Shown piece by piece: positions 25,856 through 33,760 of a DNA stretch of 64,000 nucleotides. Below the pieces are notes generated by a model. It saw nothing but the letters and a program-made list of their open reading frames with translations, had not been told where the DNA came from and searched no databases. Every line of letters begins with the position of its first letter. Position 1 is the first letter of the stretch. The stretch is from positions 1 through 64,000 of the forward strand of contig JAQBOM010000001.1 in NCBI GenBank assembly GCA_028288025.1. The letters run 5' to 3'. The DNA comes from Mucilaginibacter sp. (lineage in GTDB: Bacteria > Bacteroidota > Bacteroidia > Sphingobacteriales > Sphingobacteriaceae). A program made the translations under genes and the position numbers.

Positions 25856-26731
25856 TTATTCAGGCTTTTTACGATATTGGTGTGGAGTTTGGCCTGTTAG
25901 CTCCTTAAAATGGCGGTTGAAATTTGACAAATTGGTAAAACCTGATTCGTAACAAACCGTAACAATACTCTCACCCTCTTCCCGCAGCAATTTACAGGCG
26001 TGATTAATCCGGACTTCCATTAAGAACGCGAAGTAAGTTTTGTTGACCTTTTGTTTGAAGTAGTGACAAAATGCATGAGGAACCATATAAATCATATCAG
26101 CAACTTCCTTCAGCTTTATTCGTCTTGAAAAATTATTCAACGTAAATATGTACACCTTAGATAAACGCTTTTCGTCATTTTTTGTGAAGTTCGGTTTGTT
26201 GGTGGTTTTTAAGATGCACGTTTTGTTATCGCTAATTGCCAGGTGGTTAAATAACTTTATAAGTAACATGATCCTTTCGTGAGTATAACATTTTTCCAGC
26301 CTCTTTAAAAGCTCGATCGCCTGGGTCTTGCATCTATCCACCAGGAGACCTTTATCAGCCCGCTTAAAAAAATCTTTCATTGTAATATTTTCCGGCATGT
26401 TCATAAACATATCACCAAAAGTGCCCGGATCAAAATGAAGTGTCAATAACTGTATTTGTAAATCCAGTTGACCTTGTTTCTGTAACGGAAATAGATATTT
26501 TACTTTGTCGAATTTAAACATGTGAGGTATATTTTGGCCGATCACGATAAATTCTCCCCCCGTAATCTGCAACATTTCCTCCCCGATCACAAATATGCCC
26601 TGGCCTTTTGCCACGTAAATCAATTCTATCTCCGGATGCAAATGATAATCGTTAAGGGCATGGTAATAATCAGAATATCTAACGATATACGACTGGTCAT
26701 GACTTTTGGACGTGTAGAACTCAGATAACAT
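25856..26731 (-). CDS. AraC-family transcriptional regulator
   Basis: 291 aa. The N-terminal cupin-like sensing domain (HLHPEIELIYVAKGQGIFVIG) is followed by a C-terminal AraC double HTH with LKEVADMIYMVPHAFCHYFK and VCYESGFTNLSNFNRHFKEL, and then TGQTPHQYRK. It would bind a sugar or sugar acid and act on nearby promoters. It is divergent from ppsA; the 111-bp gap holds a direct repeat with 21-bp spacing, typical for AraC binding, so control of ppsA and/or itself is likely. Other targets cannot be judged from sequence. Confidence 0.88.
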   Translation of the reverse strand: MLSEFYTSKSHDQSYIVRYSDYYHALNDYHLHPEIELIYVAKGQGIFVIGEEMLQITGGEFIVIGQNIPHMFKFDKVKYLFPLQKQGQLDLQIQLLTLHFDPGTFGDMFMNMPENITMKDFFKRADKGLLVDRCKTQAIELLKRLEKCYTHERIMLLIKLFNHLAISDNKTCILKTTNKPNFTKNDEKRLSKVYIFTLNNFSRRIKLKEVADMIYMVPHAFCHYFKQKVNKTYFAFLMEVRINHACKLLREEGESIVTVCYESGFTNLSNFNRHFKELTGQTPHQYRKKPE

Positions 26732-26765
26732 GTATTATTTTATATTCATTCGAGCTAAAATATGT

Positions 26766-26798
26766 ATTAATCATTAATATAGTATCATTAATCATTAA
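26766..26798 (+). promoter_or_regulatory. Direct repeat, candidate AraC-family binding site
   Basis: ATTAATCATTAA occurs at 26766-26777 and again at 26787-26798, a 21-bp period (two helical turns). It lies in the divergent gap between the AraC regulator gene and ppsA, 45 bp before the ppsA start. Such spaced direct repeats are the usual target of AraC-type dimers or tandem HTH domains. Confidence 0.5.
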
Positions 26799-26842
26799 GA
26801 TATACAAAAAGCAGGCAAATCCCATATGCTAATTTTGAGGCT

Positions 26843-29293
26843 ATGAATATGAAAAACTATATTTTGCAATTAAAGGATGCCTCTATTACCGATATAGATC
26901 TGGTAGGCGGAAAAAGTGCTTCTCTGGGAGAAATGATTCAGCATTTAACCGGTTTCGGTATAAATATCCCTGACGGATTTATTATTACCTCGAAAGCTTA
27001 TGAGGAATTTATTAAATTTAATAAGCTGCAAGACTTGATAAATGAAATTATTGAAGCCACCGATATTGATGATTTGCATCAATTAAGTGAATGCGGGGCT
27101 CAAATCAGAAAACAGATAGAGAACGGAGAGTTTCCGCTTTCGATGGAAACTCAAATAAAGAGAGCTTATTTTAATTTAGGGCAGCGGTATCAGCAACACG
27201 CGACCGATGTCGCGGTACGTTCCTCCGCAACCGCAGAGGATCTGCCCGACGCTTCGTTCGCAGGCCAGCAGGATACTTATTTAAATATTACGGGACAAGA
27301 TAATTTATTGATTGCGGTTAAAAATTGCTTTGCTTCCTTATTTACCAACCGTGCGATCAGCTATCGGAAAATGTTTGGATACGAACATTTTAAAGTAGGC
27401 TTATCGGTATGCGTACAAAAAATGGTGCGCTCTGACAAAGGTGTCGCAGGTGTCGCTTTTTCGCTTGACACAGAAAGCGGCTTTAAAGATGTTATCATTA
27501 TAAATGCCTCATATGGCCTTGGGGAAATGATTGTGCAAGGTTTGATCAGTCCGGACGAGTTCATTGTTTTTAAACCATTGCTAAAGGAAGGGTTCAAATC
27601 TGTCATAGAGAAAAAATTGGGCAAAAAACATCAAAAAATGATCTATGGAGATTGCGGACATGAAGCTGTACAGATAATTAATACGCCAATACAGGATAGT
27701 ACGAGATATTGCCTCAATGATATCCAAATCCTTCAATTAAGCAACTGGGTTACCATCATCGAAGACTACTATTCCTCCCGTAATGGAAAGTGGTGCCCAA
27801 TGGACATAGAATGGGCCATCGACGGGATTTCGGGACAACTGTTTATTTTGCAAGCCAGACCGGAGACTGTTCACTCCAAGAAAAAACCGGGCTGCATTTC
27901 CGAATATAAAATTCATGATCGAACGAGGCATGATAAAATGTTATTAAGGGGAATAGCTGTAGGTGATAAGATTGCGTCGGGAAAGATACATGTCCTGACA
28001 GGGCTTGAAAAGGCAGACATAAGCCGGGCAGGCTTTCGTTCGGGAGATATTATGGTTACCGACATGACTGATCCTGATTGGGAGCCTCTTATGAAAAAAG
28101 CAGCAGCCATCATCACCAACAAGGGAGGCAGAACCTGCCATGCCGCTATCGTAGCACGGGAATTAAACGTTCCGGCGATTGTTGGTTGTGAAAATGCGAC
28201 CGCCACTTTATCGACCGGTCAACAAGTTACGGCGTCGTGCGCGGAAGGTGAGACAGGCTTTGTTTACGAAGGCAATATTTCGTATGAAAAAATGGAGCAT
28301 AGCTTTTCGGAATTGCCCAGGACGTCGACGCCCATAATGATGAATGTAGGGTCCCCGGATAGGGCCTTTCAATACGCGCACTACCCATGCTATGGAGTTG
28401 GCCTCGCTAGAGAGGAGTTTATTATCAATAATTATATCAAGGTGCACCCGATGGCGTTGTTGGCGCATGAAGGACTGGGCGACATTGAATTGAGTGCACA
28501 CATTAATCATATTACTAAAGGCTATAAAAACGGCGAGGAGTTTTTTATAGAAAAACTTTCATATGGTATAGCCAAGATTGCCGCAGCATTCTATCCTAAA
28601 AACGTCATTGTAAGATTTTCGGATTTCAAGACGAATGAATATTATAATATGCCCGGGGGTAAATATTTTGAGCCGGCTGAAGAAAACCCAATGATCGGAT
28701 GGAGAGGCGCATCCCGATATTATTCGAGCGCCTACAAGGAAGCGTTTGGGATGGAGTGCAAAGCCATTAAAAAAGTGAGAGAGACAATGGGCCTGATTAA
28801 CGTCATTGTGATGATACCGTTTTGCCGCACCGTGGAAGAATTGCTTAAGGTATATAAGACGATGGACAGCTTTGGTCTTAAAAGGCACGAAAATGGCCTG
28901 GAGGTCTACCTGATGGCGGAAATACCGTCAAATGTGATATTGGCAGAACAATTTGCCAGACATATAGATGGGTTTTCTATCGGCTCCAATGATCTCACTC
29001 AGCTGGTTTTGGGGCTTGACCGAGATTCATCGCTGGTAGCCGGGCTGTATAATGAACGAAACGATGCTGTAAAAAACATGATTTCGTCGTTGATTGTCTC
29101 TGCTAAAAAAATGAATGTCAAGGTTGGCATTTGTGGTCAAGGGCCGTCCGATTATCCTGATTTTGCCGAATTTCTCGTCGAGGCGGGGATCGATACGATA
29201 TCTGTTACGCCCGATTCATTCATGAAAACAGCAAAGGCTATTAAATGTATTGAAGATAAATTGGGATTGGAGGTGGCAAGTACAGTTAAGTAG
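26843..29293 (+). CDS. ppsA: Phosphoenolpyruvate synthase
   Basis: 816 aa, the full family length. It converts pyruvate, ATP and water to PEP, AMP and phosphate for gluconeogenesis. The N-terminal ATP-grasp part carries DLVGGKSASLGEMI and AVRSSATAEDLPDASFAGQQ. The swivel domain has GGRTCHAAIVARELNVPAIVG with the phospho-carrier H433, and the C-terminal PEP barrel has FSIGSNDLTQLVLGLDRD and GICGQGPSDYP with the catalytic Cys. An ATG at 26849 is an alternative start. Its place in a pectin locus fits growth on uronic acids, where carbon enters as pyruvate and triose phosphate. It is divergent from an AraC regulator. Confidence 0.93.
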   Translation: MNMKNYILQLKDASITDIDLVGGKSASLGEMIQHLTGFGINIPDGFIITSKAYEEFIKFNKLQDLINEIIEATDIDDLHQLSECGAQIRKQIENGEFPLSMETQIKRAYFNLGQRYQQHATDVAVRSSATAEDLPDASFAGQQDTYLNITGQDNLLIAVKNCFASLFTNRAISYRKMFGYEHFKVGLSVCVQKMVRSDKGVAGVAFSLDTESGFKDVIIINASYGLGEMIVQGLISPDEFIVFKPLLKEGFKSVIEKKLGKKHQKMIYGDCGHEAVQIINTPIQDSTRYCLNDIQILQLSNWVTIIEDYYSSRNGKWCPMDIEWAIDGISGQLFILQARPETVHSKKKPGCISEYKIHDRTRHDKMLLRGIAVGDKIASGKIHVLTGLEKADISRAGFRSGDIMVTDMTDPDWEPLMKKAAAIITNKGGRTCHAAIVARELNVPAIVGCENATATLSTGQQVTASCAEGETGFVYEGNISYEKMEHSFSELPRTSTPIMMNVGSPDRAFQYAHYPCYGVGLAREEFIINNYIKVHPMALLAHEGLGDIELSAHINHITKGYKNGEEFFIEKLSYGIAKIAAAFYPKNVIVRFSDFKTNEYYNMPGGKYFEPAEENPMIGWRGASRYYSSAYKEAFGMECKAIKKVRETMGLINVIVMIPFCRTVEELLKVYKTMDSFGLKRHENGLEVYLMAEIPSNVILAEQFARHIDGFSIGSNDLTQLVLGLDRDSSLVAGLYNERNDAVKNMISSLIVSAKKMNVKVGICGQGPSDYPDFAEFLVEAGIDTISVTPDSFMKTAKAIKCIEDKLGLEVASTVK

Positions 29294-29341
29294 GTTGCGT
29301 GGCACTGGAATGGTTGAACGGAGTGTTTGTGAATTCGCACA

Positions 29342-29362
29342 TTTCCGATAACGCTTGCGTAA
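29342..29362 (+). promoter_or_regulatory. Operator-like palindrome, site B
   Basis: TTTCCGATAACGCTTGCGTA followed by AATAA lies 90 bp before the second CE12 gene. It aligns with site A over about 26 bases with few differences and matches the shared consensus TTTCGRSAACGSTTGCRTAA. Confidence 0.6.
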
Positions 29363-29451
29363 ATAAACATGCCCGAATACACGTTAACACTTTCACCCAT
29401 AATGTATACTTGTAAATAATAAATCTTTAATAATTCATCTTACAGATTAAT

Positions 29452-30228
29452 ATGAAGTTATTCGGAAAGTGCAAACTCTATTTGCTGGCATTATGCTTGT
29501 TTTTTGTTTATTTTAAACCGGTTCCCCACATTAACGTTTTTTCTATTGGTGATTCGACAATGTGCAATTATGATATTGCACAGCTTTCAAAAGACAACGG
29601 CGGCAGGAATTATCCTTTACGCGGATGGATGATGATGATGCCTAAATTCTTTGACAAGCATGTTCTCGTACATAATGATGCCGTAAATGGCAAGAGCTCC
29701 AAGAATTTCAGAACTGAGGGATACTGGAAAAAAGTGATCGATAGCGTCTCGGCTGGCGACTATGTATTTATACAGTTTGGGCCTAATGATATGTCAAAAG
29801 ACACAAACAGACATTCCGACCCGCGTACTACTTTTCGCCAAAACCTTATTAACTATATAACCGAAGTTCAGGCAAAAGGAGCTTATCCCGTTTTGTTCAC
29901 TTCTGTTACCAAACGCCATTTCGATGCAAAGGGCAACCTGAAGGAAACTTTTGGCGATTATGTTCAGGTTCCCCGCGAAATTGCACATGAACGAAATATC
30001 CCATTGGTTGATCTGAATAAACTGACGCGGGAATTGGTACAGCGACTGGGCCCGAAAAAGTCAAAAAAACTATATCTTTTTATAAAACCCGGTAAGTTTA
30101 CTCAACTGCCAAACGGATTGCAGGACAGTACACATTTGTGTGCATACGGAGCGAAACAATTTGCTAAACTCGCAGCTGACGATTTAAAGCAGACAAAACT
30201 GTTGCCACTCGCTGACTATATTAAATAA
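29452..30228 (+). CDS. CE12-like rhamnogalacturonan acetylesterase (second copy)
   Basis: 258 aa, exported (hydrophobic N-terminus LYLLALCLFFVYF). It is closely similar to the protein at 20964-21758 over its whole length, including FSIGDSTMCNYD, YPLRGWMMMMP, TTFRQNLINYI and DSTHLCAYGA. The SGNH catalytic residues (Ser of GDST, Gly, Asn of FGPND, Asp/His of DSTH) are present. The upstream regulatory block is also conserved with that copy, so the pair looks like a duplication that kept its promoter. Substrate by analogy is acetylated rhamnogalacturonan. It is followed by an SMP-30-like gene after 156 bp. Confidence 0.85.
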   Translation: MKLFGKCKLYLLALCLFFVYFKPVPHINVFSIGDSTMCNYDIAQLSKDNGGRNYPLRGWMMMMPKFFDKHVLVHNDAVNGKSSKNFRTEGYWKKVIDSVSAGDYVFIQFGPNDMSKDTNRHSDPRTTFRQNLINYITEVQAKGAYPVLFTSVTKRHFDAKGNLKETFGDYVQVPREIAHERNIPLVDLNKLTRELVQRLGPKKSKKLYLFIKPGKFTQLPNGLQDSTHLCAYGAKQFAKLAADDLKQTKLLPLADYIK

Positions 30229-30384
30229 ACGGATCGACAACTTCGAATCGCTTTGATTCGCTGTCATCTTACCTATAAATCGATATCCTTTTATTTCGTG
30301 CCCGTATTTTTTTCGAACTAACATCTATTTAAATGATATGCAAATGGGCATTCCGAATTCAGTTTTAATATTAACCGCCTCCAA

Positions 30385-31251
30385 ATGACGGCAGCACTAT
30401 TACATGCGTCACGATGCTGTGCATCGCTGTTGTGGCACGCACGAAGAAGCAGTTTCTTCTGGACCGATGCTGCTGATAACCTGTATGAGAAGGGCTTGGG
30501 CAACGATAAAGTAAACACCTGGAAGCCAGGAATGCAAATCTCCCTGTTATTGGAAGATAAAAGCGGCGATGTTATTTTAGGAAGCAGTCAACACATGGTT
30601 AGATTCGACTTGATAAATGGCTCCTTAAGCCCGGCGACAGTGCAAATACCCGAAGGTGGTTATCAATATAATATGGCTGCATGCGACTGTTCTGGCAGAA
30701 TTTGGGCGGGGCATATACCGCTTAACAGAAACGCTTATGGGGCGTCTTTATATTGTTTAGACCAGAACGCCCGGCCGCGCAAGATGATCGGAGGATTAAC
30801 CGACCCGGTCGGAATAGCATGGTCAGTCGAAAACGAACGAATGTATTTCGTTGACCGTCAATGCGATTCGGTTGTATCTTATTTTTTTCAAAAGTCTTCG
30901 GGGGATATATCATTTGAACGCGTCGTTATCAAGTTACCTGACGATTTGGGAATACCATCAGGTATGACGATAGATAAAGAGGGGATGTTGTGGATTGCTC
31001 TATCCGGGACCGGCCTGGTGGGCAGGTGGGATCCCCGAAACGGTAAATTAATCGAAACCGTGAGCGTTCCGGTCCCAAATATCACCGGTTGTACTTTTGC
31101 CGGCCCAAACCTCGGCAGCCTGGTGATTACGACAACACGCGGAAACCTTACAGACGCTCAATTAAAAAAGTACCCGGCCAGCGGCAGTATATTCGTTGTG
31201 GAAGATACAGGCACGGGAGGCATGGCTCTGAATAAGGCGTCCATTCTTTAG
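30385..31251 (+). CDS. SMP-30/gluconolactonase-like protein lacking metal ligands
   Basis: 288 aa, six-bladed propeller of the SMP-30/gluconolactonase/LRE family. Family landmarks are LLWHARRSSFFWTD (residues 15-28), CDCSGRIWAGHI (100-111), DPVGIAWS (140-147), PSGMTIDKEGMLWIA (191-205) and GCTFAGPNLGSLVITT. Aligning these with characterised lactonases, all three metal ligands appear changed: Glu of the GE(G/S)P motif is A13, Asn of PNG is V142 and Asp of PDGM is S192. A lactonase activity is therefore doubtful. No signal peptide is seen. The ATG at 30385 is the only start that keeps the first blade. It could be a degenerate enzyme or a sugar-acid binder. Confidence 0.75.
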   Translation: MTAALLHASRCCASLLWHARRSSFFWTDAADNLYEKGLGNDKVNTWKPGMQISLLLEDKSGDVILGSSQHMVRFDLINGSLSPATVQIPEGGYQYNMAACDCSGRIWAGHIPLNRNAYGASLYCLDQNARPRKMIGGLTDPVGIAWSVENERMYFVDRQCDSVVSYFFQKSSGDISFERVVIKLPDDLGIPSGMTIDKEGMLWIALSGTGLVGRWDPRNGKLIETVSVPVPNITGCTFAGPNLGSLVITTTRGNLTDAQLKKYPASGSIFVVEDTGTGGMALNKASIL

Positions 31252-31278
31252 CTTCAGCCAGCGGTGTGCACACAAAAA

Positions 31279-31304
31279 AGCGCTTTCGTCTCACCGAAAG
31301 CGCT
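31279..31304 (-). terminator. Rho-independent terminator between convergent genes
   Basis: AGCGCTTTCG (31279-31288) pairs with CGAAAGCGCT (31295-31304) across a six-base loop. On the minus strand the stem is followed by TTTTTT, so it serves the acyltransferase gene ending at 31382. The convergent SMP-30-like gene ends 28 bp to the left and may share the hairpin. Confidence 0.75.
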
Positions 31305-31381
31305 AACCAACTAAATTCCCAATAACTCAAGTGCTTATCAGGGAAGAAGCTTAATTACATAAATCCTTTCCAAGTCATCAA

Positions 31382-32476
31382 TCAGGCTTTGAAAAAGATA
31401 TTCCTTTTATATAAAAAATAACACAGATGCCATTCTAAAGCAAACACAAGCAGGCATGCGCAGGCACTTGCGGGATATAACGGAATATTGATTAAAGCCA
31501 AAATGCCTGTAATAATCACCGCGGCGAAATGATATAACCAATTGAAGCCTAAAAAACTGAAAAACAAGTAAATAAAAAGAGAATTCATGCCGACGATTAC
31601 AAAAAAAGTTATATAACGCCGGTGATTCCGGATATCAATCCACTCGTAGCATAGTGCCATGAAAATTAATGTAATACCCCCGGTAGCTAAAACAAATGAA
31701 GCAGATGAAATCCACTTTAATATCGGATTTATATTGCTGAAGTCCAATATCAAGCCGGTGAATAAAATCGCCGTCCCAAATGCCGCTATCAATAAAGATT
31801 TGCGCGGTCTATTGCTCATGAACAGCTGGCCGACGGTAATACCCCATAGCGTGAGCGCAGTACTGCTAATAAAATTAACCGTGTTCGTATAATGATGACT
31901 GTCCACGTTACGCAATACAATCATATCCAGGTAACTCCCAAAGTTTGCATTTCTGATAAAAGGTTTGTCAAAATGTGGTATACTGATAAGCCTGAATAAC
32001 AGGTCCGATACTGTTAAAAAAGCAAACGACGCCATTATTTGCCACCGGGCCGGAAGATTAATAAAGAAAAACGAAATAAACGTTGTAAAGGCCAATTGCA
32101 CCAGTACGTTGGTAAGCTCAATATTTAATTTACCACCCTTAACGGCATAGATAAGAACACCCCAAAAAAGTAACCACAAACTTCTTTTTGCAATCTTTTT
32201 TAAGGCTTCGAACCACGTATATTTAAGTTGGTGCTTTTGATGCCGGTATGAATAGGCCATAGAGGTTCCCGCGATCAACATGAAGGCAGGCAGTAAGATG
32301 TCCCAAAAGCGCAGCCCATGCCATGGGGTATGTTCAAATTGCTGTAAAATACGATGCAGGAACACGTTTCTATAAGCATGGTCAAGAGTATTAAAAAAGC
32401 CGGTTTCTCCTAACATTAAAACTGTCATAATGAAGCCCCGCATAAAGTCCAGCGATAACAGCCGTTGCCTTAACAT
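31382..32476 (-). CDS. HGSNAT/DUF5009-like membrane acyltransferase
   Basis: 364 aa with about ten membrane segments. The N-terminus RLLSLDFMRGFIMTVLMLGE and the segment HTPWHGLRFWDILLPAFMLIAGTSM are typical of the heparan-alpha-glucosaminide N-acetyltransferase-like family (DUF1624/DUF5009), including the conserved His of the membrane active site. It would move acyl (acetyl) groups across the inner membrane to a sugar. Its own promoter carries an operator-like site shared with the neighbouring glycan genes (32556-32576). Its role in a pectin island is not obvious; re-acetylation of periplasmic sugars or a transport role is possible. Confidence 0.75.
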   Translation of the reverse strand: MLRQRLLSLDFMRGFIMTVLMLGETGFFNTLDHAYRNVFLHRILQQFEHTPWHGLRFWDILLPAFMLIAGTSMAYSYRHQKHQLKYTWFEALKKIAKRSLWLLFWGVLIYAVKGGKLNIELTNVLVQLAFTTFISFFFINLPARWQIMASFAFLTVSDLLFRLISIPHFDKPFIRNANFGSYLDMIVLRNVDSHHYTNTVNFISSTALTLWGITVGQLFMSNRPRKSLLIAAFGTAILFTGLILDFSNINPILKWISSASFVLATGGITLIFMALCYEWIDIRNHRRYITFFVIVGMNSLFIYLFFSFLGFNWLYHFAAVIITGILALINIPLYPASACACLLVFALEWHLCYFLYKRNIFFKA

Positions 32477-32555
32477 TTATAAAACATTTAATGATTCGTT
32501 TTCATGATGAACTGTCGACAAATTAATCAATATAGGCTAGTGAAAAAGAAGAAAC

Positions 32556-32576
32556 TATGAAACCGTTCTCGGTGAT
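32556..32576 (-). promoter_or_regulatory. Operator-like palindrome, site G
   Basis: Read on the minus strand, ACCGAGAACGGTTTCATA matches the shared consensus TTTCGRSAACGSTTGCRTAA with a few differences. It lies 80 bp upstream of the membrane acyltransferase start at 32476 and just after the end of the flavoprotein gene. Confidence 0.5.
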
Positions 32577-32582
32577 AAGGTA

Positions 32583-33749
32583 TTAACAAAACGATGTTTT
32601 TGCTGCGCTAAGGTTTGTAAACCTTTTCAGGCTAAAGGGGGAAATATCCAGCCCGAAATAACCGTCTGTAGCCATATCGCACAGTAATTTGCCTGTTATG
32701 CTACTGAATTTAAAACCATGGCCAGAGCATGGGCTGGCTAAAATAACGTTTTTGAATTCGGGGTGGTAGTCAATTATAAAATCTTCATCGGGTGTATTGG
32801 TGTACATACAAACAGCCGAACGATCATAAACGACCTCCATATTCAAGTAGGTATCAACAATGTATTTCATCTGTTTTATTTCATCCCCGCTGACTTGTTG
32901 CGTGAGTTCATCCGGCTTTATCTGCTCGCCCTGGTGATGACGCGCTATTTTTACACCGCTGCCAATATCCGGGAAGCCGTAAAATAGTTGCCCTGGTAAA
33001 TATTCCCATATATAAACCGGAAACTTTTTAGCTAATATCTTCTGTTGCAGATGGCCTGAAGTATTTTTAAACCAGTGCAAGACTTGTCTTTCAACGGTAA
33101 GCGGCAATTTTAGATCGGGCAGTAATGTTGACATCCACGCGCCTGTACTGATGATCACCTTTTCGGCGGTATATACTCCGCCTGCGGTAGTTATTGTAAC
33201 ACGATCATCGGCGAATGAAATTGCTAAAACCATTTCATTGTTAACGATGCAAGCACCGTTTTTTTGCGCCTGGTAAAGAAATGTTTTAATGCACTTTTCC
33301 GGAAAAAGAATCCCGGCCTCATGCTCCAAAATACCGACTGTTTTTTTATGCGGCTTAAAGGCAGGGAACCTTTTTAAAAGCTCGTTGTAGTCTAAATATT
33401 CGTAATCGATCCCATGTGTCTCTGCACTTAGCCGCGCTCCGCTAACCACATATGAATTTTCTTCGCCAAGCATTAGACCGCCGGTTTTTAACAATAGTTT
33501 TTCACCTGAAATTCGTTCCATTTCATACCATACATCGTACGCCTGTTTAATAAATGGAACGTATATTGGGTTTTCGTGGTATGCCTGTCTGATGATACGG
33601 CTCTCTCCGTGGGAAGAGCCAAACTCGTGCGGGGGAGTAAACCGGTCTATGCCGAGCACCCGTTTATTCAATTTAGACAAATGATAAAGGGCTGAACTGC
33701 CGTTTGCTCCCAAGCCGACGACTATTATATCAAAGCTTTTTTTCATCAC
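32583..33749 (-). CDS. Sarcosine oxidase-like FAD-dependent amine oxidase
   Basis: 388 aa, the normal size for monomeric sarcosine oxidase / N-methyltryptophan oxidase. It carries the dinucleotide motif VVGLGANGSSALYHL at residues 10-24. SSHGESRIIRQAY is the substrate-site Arg region. GVKIARHH holds the O2-activating K267 and H271. CMYTNTPDEDFIIDYHP holds C314 at the position of the covalent FAD cysteine, and CSGHGFKFSS holds K347. All active-site landmarks are present, so an oxidase acting on a secondary amine (N-methyl amino acid or similar), yielding an imine and H2O2, is likely. No signal peptide. It is the third gene of an operon with two glycosidases, starting 11 bp after GH2, an unusual setting. 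Confidence 0.85.
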   Translation of the reverse strand: MMKKSFDIIVVGLGANGSSALYHLSKLNKRVLGIDRFTPPHEFGSSHGESRIIRQAYHENPIYVPFIKQAYDVWYEMERISGEKLLLKTGGLMLGEENSYVVSGARLSAETHGIDYEYLDYNELLKRFPAFKPHKKTVGILEHEAGILFPEKCIKTFLYQAQKNGACIVNNEMVLAISFADDRVTITTAGGVYTAEKVIISTGAWMSTLLPDLKLPLTVERQVLHWFKNTSGHLQQKILAKKFPVYIWEYLPGQLFYGFPDIGSGVKIARHHQGEQIKPDELTQQVSGDEIKQMKYIVDTYLNMEVVYDRSAVCMYTNTPDEDFIIDYHPEFKNVILASPCSGHGFKFSSITGKLLCDMATDGYFGLDISPFSLKRFTNLSAAKTSFC

Positions 33750-33760
33750 TGCTAGTCACT

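Noticed and set aside
30246..30253. AATCGCTT as another operator before the SMP-30-like gene
   Set aside because: Only the eight-base LacI-type core fits; the flanking conserved bases of the other sites are missing.
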